Source of the DNA: Clostridium saccharoperbutylacetonicum N1-4(HMT)
Lineage (GTDB): Bacteria; Bacillota; Clostridia; Clostridiales; Clostridiaceae
Direction: 5' to 3'
Assembly: GCF_000340885.1 (NCBI RefSeq)
Contig: NC_020291.1
Span: forward strand, 2,169,001 to 2,233,000
Length of the DNA stretch: 64,000 nucleotides
The first letter of the stretch is position 1; each line of letters starts with the position of its first letter. Below the pieces are notes generated by a model. That model saw only the letters and a program-made list of their open reading frames with translations. It was not told the origin of the DNA and did no database searches. The translations under genes and the position numbers were made by a program. Below, one piece after another: positions 41,701 to 49,424 of the stretch.

Positions 41701-42576
41701 ATGGATAAATCAAAAACAATTGCAATTACTGGTGCTACAAGTGGACTTGGACAATTAGTTGCAACTGAATTAGTAAAGCAACACACACATCTTATATTAA
41801 CGGCTAGAAACAAAGAACGAGCTGAAGCAACCAAAAAAATGCTGGAAAATATTAATCCTAAAGCTAAGATTGACTTTTTCTTTGGAGATTTATCATTAAT
41901 GAAAGACGTAAAAAGGGTTGGGGAGGAGATTAAGGCTGCTTACCCTAGAATTGACATATTAGTAAATAATGCTGGACTGCATGCCTTTGAACAGAGATTA
42001 ACTTCTGAGGGTTTTGCAGAAATGATAGCAGTTAACTATTTAGCGCCTTGGTTATTAACTAATACATTGCTGCAAACCCTAATGGGGTCAGAAAATGCAC
42101 GGATTGTAAATGTTGCTTCTGAGGCATCACGTAACCATGGTGAACTCAAGTTGCCAGAAGACTTGACAGATGTATCTGATTTTACAGCTAAAGAGTCCTC
42201 TATTGTCTATGGAAAAACCAAACTATTAAATATTATGTTCACTGCGGAATTGGCACGGCGTCTTTCAGGAACTGGAGTTATAGTTAATGCCCTTAATCCA
42301 GGTTTTAATGTTACTGGTCTTGGGCGAGAGCTTTGGTTTGCTCCTCTACTTGAACGTATATTGAAGTTTTTGCATATTGGGGATCCACGTAAAGGAGCAG
42401 ATATTATAATTCGTTTAGCAACAGATTCCAAATATGATGGTGTAACAGGTGGATATTTTAATGTTGTAACAGGAGAACCTATAATTCCTATATATCCAGG
42501 TGAAGATAAGATAATGCAAAACAAGTTATGGAGTGATACTGAGGTATTGCTGAAACAAAAAGGTTTTGTAGAGTAA
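41701..42576 (+). CDS. SDR-family oxidoreductase
   Basis: 291 residues from ATG 41701 (GGAGG 5 nt before; a longer in-frame start at 41650 lacks a site). Cofactor motif TGATSGLG, NNAG, and catalytic Y170xxxK174. Similar in outline to the retinol dehydrogenase/protochlorophyllide reductase-like SDRs. Substrate unknown. Likely repressed by the divergent MarR regulator. Two SDRs of this window (here and 62121) are not close relatives. Confidence 0.85.
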   Translation: MDKSKTIAITGATSGLGQLVATELVKQHTHLILTARNKERAEATKKMLENINPKAKIDFFFGDLSLMKDVKRVGEEIKAAYPRIDILVNNAGLHAFEQRLTSEGFAEMIAVNYLAPWLLTNTLLQTLMGSENARIVNVASEASRNHGELKLPEDLTDVSDFTAKESSIVYGKTKLLNIMFTAELARRLSGTGVIVNALNPGFNVTGLGRELWFAPLLERILKFLHIGDPRKGADIIIRLATDSKYDGVTGGYFNVVTGEPIIPIYPGEDKIMQNKLWSDTEVLLKQKGFVE

Positions 42577-42652
42577 ATTGGTAAATATAAATGAAACTAG
42601 AGATATAAAGATTAATATTAATGATAACTTAATAATATACTTAAGTAATAGA

Positions 42653-42690
42653 GGAGAACCAAGTCCAGATGGAAATGGTTTTCCTTTTTA
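42653..42690 (+). terminator. Repeated terminator element, copy 1
   Basis: GGAGAACCA (42653-42661) pairs with TGGTTTTCC (42676-42684), then TTTTT. The loop aagtccagatggaaa is almost the same as in copies at 47411 and 57076. Confidence 0.75.
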
Positions 42691-42762
42691 TTTCGCTTCA
42701 AGAATAAAATTCATAATAAATCATAGAAATATGTATACAATGCTGATTATGTAGAGACGTCT

Positions 42763-43578
42763 TTATTCAGAGAAATAAATTTCTGCAAAATATTCATGCT
42801 TCATATCTTTATGAAGTAATGCAAAACTAAATTTGATATGAAGAGATGTATTTTTTAATTTAAAATGCTTACACAGCAAGTGAAGATATTCCTGTAATTC
42901 ATTTTCGTTTCCCCAAAAACTAATATGGTTGTAATTTCCTAATATATGATATTTTGATATTTTTTCTTCCTTTGTCGCAGAGTCAAGATATCTGCATAAT
43001 TCAGTTGAAGGAACTATATTTTTATGAATAGATAGTCCTAAAATATCACTATCTTCTATAATTGAGTAATTATCATCTATAGTATAAGAAACCCATTGGT
43101 CAAAGGTCTCTATTCCATTTATCTGAGTATTATCTAGGTTATTGGGAAAGGGTTTAAGGTTAATTTGATAAATGGGAATATCTAAAGTTTTTTCTGTAGT
43201 TATTTTAGAAAAAGTATTGTCATTAGAAAAATTTTGTATATGTTTAAGCATATTTGTCATTTCATTAGTATATTGGCCAAGTTTAGTTAATACAGCAAGC
43301 TTCTCTTCAATAAAGCTGTTCTGCTCCTCCATCATAGCCAGGTATCCACTTATGTTTTCAGAATCTATTTTTTCTTTCATCTGTTCTAAAGGTATCTCAA
43401 GATATTTACCTATAAGAATCATTTCTAATATGTCAAGATGCTCTAAGGAATAATAACGATATCCGTTCTGTTCATCAATAATAGGCTTCAATAAATCCTT
43501 GCGATCATAATATCGTAGGGTATCAAGAGATATGTTGTATAAATTACTTACTTGACCAATTCTTAACAAATTTTGCAT
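42763..43578 (-). CDS. MerR-family transcriptional regulator
   Basis: 271 residues. N-terminal winged HTH (IGQVSNLYNISLDTLRYYDRKDLLKPIIDEQNGYRYYS), coiled-coil dimer helix (about 85-115), and a C-terminal ligand domain of about 150 residues like the GyrI/multidrug-sensing type. AGGAGGTAATT lies before the ATG. The divergent intergenic region has a classic MerR-type promoter (19-bp spacer) at 43601-43631 pointing toward the GNAT remnant and alpha/beta hydrolase. It is expected to bind there and activate on ligand. Confidence 0.88.
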   Translation of the reverse strand: MQNLLRIGQVSNLYNISLDTLRYYDRKDLLKPIIDEQNGYRYYSLEHLDILEMILIGKYLEIPLEQMKEKIDSENISGYLAMMEEQNSFIEEKLAVLTKLGQYTNEMTNMLKHIQNFSNDNTFSKITTEKTLDIPIYQINLKPFPNNLDNTQINGIETFDQWVSYTIDDNYSIIEDSDILGLSIHKNIVPSTELCRYLDSATKEEKISKYHILGNYNHISFWGNENELQEYLHLLCKHFKLKNTSLHIKFSFALLHKDMKHEYFAEIYFSE

Positions 43579-43600
43579 AATTACCTCCTAAAATATAATC

Positions 43601-43631
43601 TTGACCCTTGAGTAACTCTATGGTTTATGAT
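43601..43631 (+). promoter_or_regulatory. MerR-type activated promoter with 19-bp spacer
   Basis: TTGACC (43601-43606), a 19-nt spacer, then TATGAT (43626-43631). The spacer carries a dyad ACCCTTGAGT/ACTCTATGGT (43604-43613 with 43615-43624, 8 of 10 pairs). Over-long spacers with a central dyad are the signature of MerR/BmrR/SoxR promoters. Confidence 0.7.
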
Positions 43632-43670
43632 GAGTATAACATCGATAAATGAGATTTGCAAAGGAGACTC

Positions 43671-43793
43671 ATGACACAAATTAGTATTGGAAAGTATCAA
43701 GATAGTGATTTTAAAGAAGTGATATCTATATTAGTCAGTTCATTTGAGAAGAAGTTTTATCACAGGCAAAACTTGACGGTGAATAACATTTAG
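43671..43793 (+). pseudogene. N-terminal fragment of a GNAT acetyltransferase
   Basis: A 40-residue frame with a good site (AAGGAGA) before ATG 43671: MTQISIGKYQDSDFKEVISI... then stop at 43793. The start matches GNAT N-acetyltransferases (IRKYQDxDFxEVxxLLVxSF), but the acetyl-CoA-binding part is gone. It is the first frame under the MerR promoter, so it may only act as a leader. Confidence 0.6.
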
Positions 43794-43826
43794 TAAAAAT
43801 GTTTTAAAAAAGGTGGAAAAATAACT

Positions 43827-44831
43827 ATGAAAAAAAGAGTTTCAAAAATGTTTACAGCATTATTTATGATTGCAATTATTTTAGGAGGAGTAATTTTAAT
43901 TCAAAATGATTTTAAATTTAAAGAAAAATCCGTTGATATTAAAACGTCAAAAGGTATTTTGAAAGGGACTCTAGTATTGCCACAAAAGCTATCAGATAAA
44001 GCAGGTTTAGTTGTATTCATACATGGAGATGGTCCAGCTGATGCATCATATAATGAGCAGTATAAACCACTATGGGAAGAATTGGCTAAACAAGGTTATG
44101 CATCCTTATCATGGAGTAAACCAGGCATTGGTGGTTCAGAGGGGAATTGGTTATTGCAGTCAATGGATGACAGAGCAAGTGAAGCAAATGAAGTCATTGA
44201 GTGGGCAAAGACTTTACCTGAAATTGATAATAACAGAATTGGTTTATGGGGAGCAAGTCAGGCAGGCTGGGTTATTCCCAAAATAGTTCAGATTAATAAG
44301 AATATTTCTTTTAATATACTAGTAGCACCTGCAATAAATTGGGTTGAGCAAGGCAGATACAATACTTTAAAAGAACTGGAGAAAAAGGGTGCAACGAAAG
44401 ATGAGGTCATTAAAAAAGAAAAAGAATTTGCAAATGAATTGGAACTTCTTAAAAAGGATGCAAGCTATGAAGATTATGTGAAAGAAGTTGGAGAAAAAGA
44501 AGCAGTATCAGAGGATCGTTGGACTTTTATTAAGAAGAACTATAAAGCAGATGCAACAGAAGATATTAAACATTTTAATAGTCCTGTAAAGTTATTTTTA
44601 GGTGGTAAGGATATAAATGTAGATAGTGAAAATACAAAAGAAATTTATGAAAATGAAGTGCCTTCAGAACTTTTAAATGTTACATTGATACCAACAACTG
44701 ACCATTTTATGATTAAAGCTTCTTTAATAGATTCTAAGGCAAAAACCTTCTTTGTTGGACTTTTTGCTCCAAGAGAGCTTGCAGATAAAGAATATTATAA
44801 AGAAATCATTGAATTTTTGAAACAGATTTAA
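43827..44831 (+). CDS. Membrane-anchored alpha/beta hydrolase
   Basis: 334 residues. An N-terminal hydrophobic helix (about 9-27) anchors or exports it. The hydrolase core has the oxyanion segment HGDGPADAS, the nucleophile S144 in GASQAGW, the acid in FLGGKDINVDS and the His in TTDHFM. This is the dienelactone hydrolase/esterase layout with a helical cap (residues about 175-240). Substrate unknown. It probably answers to the MerR regulator through the 43601 promoter. Confidence 0.82.
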   Translation: MKKRVSKMFTALFMIAIILGGVILIQNDFKFKEKSVDIKTSKGILKGTLVLPQKLSDKAGLVVFIHGDGPADASYNEQYKPLWEELAKQGYASLSWSKPGIGGSEGNWLLQSMDDRASEANEVIEWAKTLPEIDNNRIGLWGASQAGWVIPKIVQINKNISFNILVAPAINWVEQGRYNTLKELEKKGATKDEVIKKEKEFANELELLKKDASYEDYVKEVGEKEAVSEDRWTFIKKNYKADATEDIKHFNSPVKLFLGGKDINVDSENTKEIYENEVPSELLNVTLIPTTDHFMIKASLIDSKAKTFFVGLFAPRELADKEYYKEIIEFLKQI

Positions 44832-44859
44832 ATAAGAAGGTTCCAGTATAAAGAATTTA

Positions 44860-45177
44860 CTATGAAATAATTACTTCACCTTTTCCAATAATAACAATTC
44901 TATAGCTAGGTTCAAGAGGAATCAAGCTATAGTTTTCTGATTTTGGTGGTAAATGAATAGATTGTATTTGGCGTTGGTCTTCATCAAATAATGCCATATA
45001 AACACTATTATCAGGTGATATATTTTGAATAGTATAACGATTTTTTGGTGTAATATTGAGATTAGATAATTGATACACACCTTCTTTAAAGGTTGTTGCT
45101 GCAAATGTAGGAATTAATACAAAGGAACTAAGTAGTACACATATTAAAATTAATTCTGCTTTTAAAAATTTTTTCAT
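44860..45177 (-). CDS. Small secreted protein, family member 1
   Basis: 105 residues from ATG 45177 (GGTGG 5 nt before). A signal peptide spans about residues 1-27 (ends AATTF after a hydrophobic core). The mature part has FKEGVYQLSNLNITPKNRYTIQN, a middle strand VYMALFDEDQRQIQSI and a final hydrophobic strand. The gene at 45217-45528, 30-40 bp upstream on the same strand, and the one at 60809 are paralogues. I do not recognise the family; length, secretion and lack of Cys suggest a small extracellular binding or structural protein. Confidence 0.7.
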   Translation of the reverse strand: MKKFLKAELILICVLLSSFVLIPTFAATTFKEGVYQLSNLNITPKNRYTIQNISPDNSVYMALFDEDQRQIQSIHLPPKSENYSLIPLEPSYRIVIIGKGEVIIS

Positions 45178-45216
45178 AAAAACCACCTTTCAAATTAGTT
45201 ATACTGATGTTATTTT

Positions 45217-45528
45217 CTAATCAATGAACACATCTCCATTACCAACTATTGCAATTCTGTAGTCAGGTTTTAGTGGTAATAAATTATATTTTCCAGATTG
45301 AGGACCTAATCGTATAGATTGAAGTTGAAGCTGATTTTCATCAAAAAGAAGTATATAAACACTATCTTTTGGAGATACATTTTGAACACTGTAGGTATTT
45401 TCTGTGGAAAAATTAAAATCAGCAGCTTTATAAATACCTTCTTTAAAAATGTTAACAGCAAAGCCTAAATGTACTAAATTAAATGATAAAAATATTGTAA
45501 TTAAGAATATTAATAAGAATTTTTTCAT
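45217..45528 (-). CDS. Small secreted protein, family member 2
   Basis: 103 residues with signal peptide at about 1-24 (ends GFA-VN). The mature part aligns along its length with the 44860 protein (FKEGIYKAADFNFSTENTYSVQNVSPKDSVY..., LLFDENQLQLQSIRL). First gene of a two-gene unit with 44860. Its upstream DNA shares a spaced motif with the paralogue at 60809 (see 45560-45598). Function unknown. Confidence 0.7.
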   Translation of the reverse strand: MKKFLLIFLITIFLSFNLVHLGFAVNIFKEGIYKAADFNFSTENTYSVQNVSPKDSVYILLFDENQLQLQSIRLGPQSGKYNLLPLKPDYRIAIVGNGDVFID

Positions 45529-45559
45529 AGTATAACCACCTTAAGATCTTAGTATAAAC

Positions 45560-45598
45560 TTATTATGTGAAACTTTAATTTAAATATTCAAAATTTAA
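45560..45598 (-). promoter_or_regulatory. Shared upstream element of the small secreted protein genes, copy 1
   Basis: TTATTATGTGA (45560) and ATATTCAAA-ATTTAA (45584) occur with the same 24-bp offset upstream of the paralogue at 60809-61126 (61172 and 61196). On the gene's strand they read TTAAATTTTGAATAT...TCACATAATAA. Confidence 0.45.
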
Positions 45599-45730
45599 AT
45601 TGGTGATTTGATGAAAAAATCTGTCAAAATTATTTTATGATTTTGATAGGTTTTTCTTTTTTGGCACGAATTAATATATGTAAGTATAAACTTATTAAAT
45701 GCAAGCTTGCTTTGTGGGAAGAGGTTAAAA

Positions 45731-46291
45731 ATGAAGGTGAATGAATATAACTACATTAAAGAATTAAGGAATAGGAATGAAAAAGCTTTAGATTATGTTA
45801 TTGACAATTATAGCTGGATCATAAAATCTATTGTAGGAAAACATCTATATGGTATTCATAGTGTCCAAGAAGAATGTATAAATGATATTCTCTTAGGGGT
45901 TTGGAACAACATAAATAGCTTTGATGAAAGTAAAAGTGATTTTAAAAATTGGGTTGCAGGTATATGTAAATTTAAATGCATTGACTATAAGCGAAAATAC
46001 TTAAAAGATCTGCAACATGAGAATATAGAGGATTTAAATATCAGTGAGGATGGTATTGAAAGGAAAGCATTAGAAAATGAATTGAGTAATGAAATAGAAG
46101 TTTTGCTTAATTGTTTAAAGGAAAAGGATAGAGATCTACTTTATAAGCTATATGTTGAAGAAATGGACATTAATGAAATAAGCTCAGAATATGGAATGAA
46201 AAAAGAAGTTATATACAATAGATTATCTAGGGCAAAAAAGAAAATAAAATATATATTTAATACTAATAGAAGAGGTGCTAAGTATGAATAA
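45731..46291 (+). CDS. ECF-like RNA polymerase sigma factor
   Basis: 186 residues from ATG 45731, with AAGAGG 6 nt before; an earlier in-frame start has no site. Sigma-70 region 2 covers residues about 15-85 (VQEECINDILLGVWNNINSFDESK, FKNWVAGICKFKCIDYKRK) and region 4 HTH about 125-180 (LYVEEMDINEISSEYGMKKEVIYNRLSRAKKKIK). Its last 8 nt overlap the next gene, a DUF4179 membrane protein, so they are translationally coupled; such partners usually act as anti-sigma factors. Confidence 0.85.
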   Translation: MKVNEYNYIKELRNRNEKALDYVIDNYSWIIKSIVGKHLYGIHSVQEECINDILLGVWNNINSFDESKSDFKNWVAGICKFKCIDYKRKYLKDLQHENIEDLNISEDGIERKALENELSNEIEVLLNCLKEKDRDLLYKLYVEEMDINEISSEYGMKKEVIYNRLSRAKKKIKYIFNTNRRGAKYE

Positions 46292-47348
46292 TGATATATA
46301 TAGTATGCTTAATGATGCAAAAATTAATTTAGATGAATATAAAAAAGATGATTTTAATGATATTGAAAAGAAATTACTTAAAAAGAATATTAGAAAATCT
46401 ATTAAGATCAATAGTAAGCAAAGTAATAGAAGAAAAGTAATAGCAGCAGCTGCAATAGTGGTAGTACTAACAGGCATGTCTTTTGGGAATACAAGAGCTT
46501 ATGCTTTAGCAAAAATAAATTTAGTCAGTGAAAGCATTTCGAGTGTCTTAGGAATAGAGAAGAATTTAGAAGATTATAATACTGTAGTTAATAAAGCTAT
46601 TACGGATAATGGCGTAACAGTAAAATTAAATGAAGTAATATTAGATGATAATGAATTGCTTATATCTACTAATATAAGCTCAGATAAGATTTTAAAAGAG
46701 GATGATTTTTGGAATGGCAATATGACTCTGTATATAAATAATAAGAAAGTTAAATTTATAGGAGCAAGTGGGGGGATAGAAAAAATAGATGATAATACTA
46801 CACAGCAAGTAATAGAATATGATTTAGATTCAATAAAAGATATGGATTTAAGTGGAGATTTGAATATGAAAATATTATATTCAAAGATTACGTTAAATGG
46901 TGATGAAGAGAATGTAAATGGGACTTGGAAATTTGAATTTAAAACCAATGGAGATAAACTTAAAATAGACACTAAAACAGTAAACCTTGATTATGGCTTT
47001 GAGCTTGATAATGGAAATAAATATATATTAGAAAAATACACAAGTAATGCTTTAGGTCAAAAAGTGTATGGTAAAATCATCAATAATTCAGCTAATAAAG
47101 AAACCTGTAATATTTTATTAAAGGGACATGATGATTTAGGAAATAAGGTGATATTTGATTTATCAAGAGGAAGAAAAGATGATTTTGTACTAAAATATGA
47201 AAATGTTCTAGTTGGAAATATGAATGGAAAGGCTAGTAAATTAATTTTGACACCATATGCAGTTAAAATGCCAGAACATAGTGGTAAAGAACCAAGTTTT
47301 GATGAGTATAAAAAAGTTGGAGAGGAATTTACAATAAATATTAAATAA
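46284..47348 (+). CDS. DUF4179 protein, probable anti-sigma factor
   Basis: 354 residues. A cytoplasmic N-terminus of about 55 residues (basic, helical), one transmembrane helix (about 57-78, VIAAAAIVVVLTGMSFG), then an extracytoplasmic beta-rich domain (DUF4179, with the DNGVTVKLNEVILDDNELLIS hallmark). The ATG at 46284 overlaps the sigma factor's stop codon. The layout suits a membrane-held anti-sigma factor; no zinc-binding HxxxCxxC motif is seen, so binding would use another fold. Confidence 0.78.
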   Translation: MNNDIYSMLNDAKINLDEYKKDDFNDIEKKLLKKNIRKSIKINSKQSNRRKVIAAAAIVVVLTGMSFGNTRAYALAKINLVSESISSVLGIEKNLEDYNTVVNKAITDNGVTVKLNEVILDDNELLISTNISSDKILKEDDFWNGNMTLYINNKKVKFIGASGGIEKIDDNTTQQVIEYDLDSIKDMDLSGDLNMKILYSKITLNGDEENVNGTWKFEFKTNGDKLKIDTKTVNLDYGFELDNGNKYILEKYTSNALGQKVYGKIINNSANKETCNILLKGHDDLGNKVIFDLSRGRKDDFVLKYENVLVGNMNGKASKLILTPYAVKMPEHSGKEPSFDEYKKVGEEFTINIK

Positions 47349-47410
47349 TTGTTTATTTTAATTTAAAAATTAATTATTTAAATTTTTATTATGTATTTAA
47401 ATAGTTGAGG

Positions 47411-47449
47411 AGAACCAAGTCCAGATGAAAATGGAGGAGGTTCTTTTTT
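47411..47449 (+). terminator. Repeated terminator element, copy 2
   Basis: AGAACC (47411-47416)/GGTTCT (47439-47444) with inner TCCA/TGGA pairing and TTTTT after. The string GGAGAACCAAGTCCAGATG is also in copy 1. Confidence 0.75.
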
Positions 47450-47504
47450 GTTTTGAATGTTATCAATAAAGTGAAACAAAATACAACAAAATATAATAAA
47501 ATGC

Positions 47505-47533
47505 TTGACGATGGTAAAAAGAATTACTATAAT
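47505..47533 (+). promoter_or_regulatory. Sigma A-type promoter
   Basis: TTGACG (47505-47510), 17-nt spacer, TATAAT (47528-47533), a near-consensus housekeeping promoter 37 nt before the start of the HTH gene. Confidence 0.85.
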
Positions 47534-47569
47534 TTGATCATAGATTACTTTTGAAAGGATAGATTTTTT

Positions 47570-48058
47570 ATGGAAAATCAATTTTATACAATAGATAAAA
47601 TAGCAGAAATATTAGGAATGCATCACAAAACTATAAGAAAGTTTATAACAGAAGGAAAGCTTGCAGCAAGTAAAGTTGGAAAGCAATGGAGAATTTCTGG
47701 TCATGATTTAAGTCTTTTTATGGAAAAAAACAATGTTAATATAAATGATAAAAATATTACAGAAGAATCAAATATTGATTTTATTACTAATGGAGAAGTT
47801 AAAGTCACTGAAAAGCAAAAAATCAATGTGTCAACGGTTGTTGATATAAATGATGTAGATAAAGACGAATATTTTAGAATATCAAATACGCTTATAGCGG
47901 TAATGAATTGTAAAGATCCTAAAATGGGCAAATCGACAATTAATATGAAATACGATGAAAAAGAAAATAGGTTAAGGGTTTTACTATGGGGGACTGTTAG
48001 CTTCATTGAAGAAATGTTAAAATCCATTTCTATGCTTGTGGAACAAAGAGATTTATAA
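47570..48058 (+). CDS. Excisionase-type helix-turn-helix protein
   Basis: 162 residues. HTH of the MerR/excisionase kind at residues 5-50 (YTIDKIAEILGMHHKTIRKFITEGKL, GKQWRISGHDL). The C-terminal half has a separate alpha/beta domain of unknown role (DEYFRISNTLIAVMNCKDP ... SFIEEMLKSISMLVEQ). First gene of a three-gene unit with the DUF4180 gene (14 nt later) and a hydrolase. No integrase is nearby, so a regulatory role is more likely than excision. Confidence 0.78.
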   Translation: MENQFYTIDKIAEILGMHHKTIRKFITEGKLAASKVGKQWRISGHDLSLFMEKNNVNINDKNITEESNIDFITNGEVKVTEKQKINVSTVVDINDVDKDEYFRISNTLIAVMNCKDPKMGKSTINMKYDEKENRLRVLLWGTVSFIEEMLKSISMLVEQRDL

Positions 48059-48072
48059 GGAGAGTGAAGATT

Positions 48073-48435
48073 TTGAATTATAGAGTAGTAAATAAAAATA
48101 ATGTTAAATATATTGAATTTGCTTCTGAAGCTTGGAAACTTTCTTCAGAGCAAGATGTGGTGGATTGCATATCTATTTGTATGGAAAAGGACATTTATAC
48201 AATTATCTTTCCTTCAAAGGTGTTATCTGAAGATTTCTTTAATCTTAAGACAAGGCTTGCAGGTATGGCATTACAAAAATTTATAAACTATCATGTGAAA
48301 GTTGCAGTGATTATAGAAGACGAAGAACAGTATAATGATAGATTTAAAGAAATGATTATGGAAGCTAACAAAGGAAACAATTTTAGAACCTTTAAGAATA
48401 TTCAAGAGGCTGAAATTTGGATTTCGAAATTATGA
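48073..48435 (+). CDS. DUF4180 protein
   Basis: 120 residues if TTG 48073 is used (AAGGAGAG at 48057-48064 gives an 8-nt gap; the GTG at 48064 overlaps that site). The family pattern is visible: VKYIEFASEAWKLSSEQDVVDCISICMEKD, SEDFFNLKTRLAGMALQKF, VAVIIEDEEQ. DUF4180 has no known activity. Its sandwich between an HTH protein and an alpha/beta hydrolase in close spacing suggests co-expression. Confidence 0.75.
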   Translation: MNYRVVNKNNVKYIEFASEAWKLSSEQDVVDCISICMEKDIYTIIFPSKVLSEDFFNLKTRLAGMALQKFINYHVKVAVIIEDEEQYNDRFKEMIMEANKGNNFRTFKNIQEAEIWISKL

Positions 48436-48453
48436 CACTAAGGAGAAGTGAAA

Positions 48454-49287
48454 ATGAATAGTGTATTTAAAACTGAAGCAGGAAGAAAGGCGGTTATAAA
48501 ACTTTATGATGAATTTCTTCAGAAATCGGCATTAGCCTATGAAAAATTTTATGTGAATACTAGATATGGAAAGACTTTTATTATAGCTAGTGGTGAGAAA
48601 AGTAATCCACCTCTTATATTACTACATGGGAGTGGTATGAATTCTGTAATGTGGTTAAGAGATATAAAAGAGTATTCTAAAACTTACAGAGTGTATGCAA
48701 TAGATATGTTAGGTGAGCCGGGGAAAAGTGATGAAAACAGGTCTTCTTTAAGTGGTCCTTGTTATGCAGAATGGATTAAGGAGGTATTTGAGAATTTATC
48801 AGTGGAAAGGGCAAATATTATTGGGATTTCACTTGGAGCATGGCTAGCAATAAAGTTTTCAGTATATTATCCAGAAATGGTAACTAAACTTGTATTGCTT
48901 TGTCCATCTGGTGTTGGACCACAAAAGAAAGCTTTTATTTTTAAAGCTTTAATTCATGGGATTTTAGGTGAAAAGGGTATAGATAAATTATATTACAAAG
49001 TTAATGGTAATCAGCCTATACCAGAAGAAATGTTAAAATATCAAAAACTTATAGGAAGGCACTTCAATTATAGGAGAGAGAGCATTCCTATATTCTCTGA
49101 TGATGAACTAAAGCTGTTAACAATGCCAACAGTGCTATTTGTAGGAGAAAAGGATATAATGTTACATTCAGATAAGACTGCAAGGCGTTTAAGTAGCTTA
49201 CTTCCACATGCAGAAATAAATCTTTTGCCTGAAGCAGGACATTCTAATGTTAATGATATAAGCAAGATAATAGAATGGTTGAATTAA
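48454..49287 (+). CDS. Alpha/beta hydrolase
   Basis: 277 residues from ATG 48454 (AAGGAG 8 nt before; GTG at 48448 too close). Oxyanion segment LLHGSGMNS, nucleophile S126 in GISLGAW, acid in FVGEKDIML, catalytic His in EAGHSN. A lid of about 60 residues lies between. No signal peptide, so cytoplasmic, unlike the 43827 hydrolase. Third gene of the HTH/DUF4180 unit. Substrate unknown. Confidence 0.85.
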   Translation: MNSVFKTEAGRKAVIKLYDEFLQKSALAYEKFYVNTRYGKTFIIASGEKSNPPLILLHGSGMNSVMWLRDIKEYSKTYRVYAIDMLGEPGKSDENRSSLSGPCYAEWIKEVFENLSVERANIIGISLGAWLAIKFSVYYPEMVTKLVLLCPSGVGPQKKAFIFKALIHGILGEKGIDKLYYKVNGNQPIPEEMLKYQKLIGRHFNYRRESIPIFSDDELKLLTMPTVLFVGEKDIMLHSDKTARRLSSLLPHAEINLLPEAGHSNVNDISKIIEWLN

Positions 49288-49370
49288 AGCCTTTGTTATT
49301 CAACTATTAAAGAATTTGTCAAAAATAATAATCTAAAAAGCTACTACTGAAAGATTGTTTTAGATTAGAC

Positions 49371-49398
49371 TAACTTAGGTTATAATAAAACTAAGTTA
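49371..49398 (+). promoter_or_regulatory. Palindrome around a -10 element before the AAA-ATPase gene
   Basis: TAACTTAG (49371-49378) and CTAAGTTA (49391-49398) enclose TATAAT (49381-49386). A dimeric regulator bound here would block the promoter. No sensor for it is known. Confidence 0.45.
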
Positions 49399-49424
49399 AG
49401 ACAAAATGAAATGGAAGTGATTAA

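Noticed and set aside
42579..42755. Short frame reading through the repeated terminator (GEPSPDGNG)
   Set aside because: The hairpin and T run explain the conserved bases; no good start site, and copies 2 and 3 do not continue as the same protein.
47570..48058. Prophage or integrative element based on the excisionase-like HTH
   Set aside because: No integrase, attachment repeat, capsid or replication gene is nearby.
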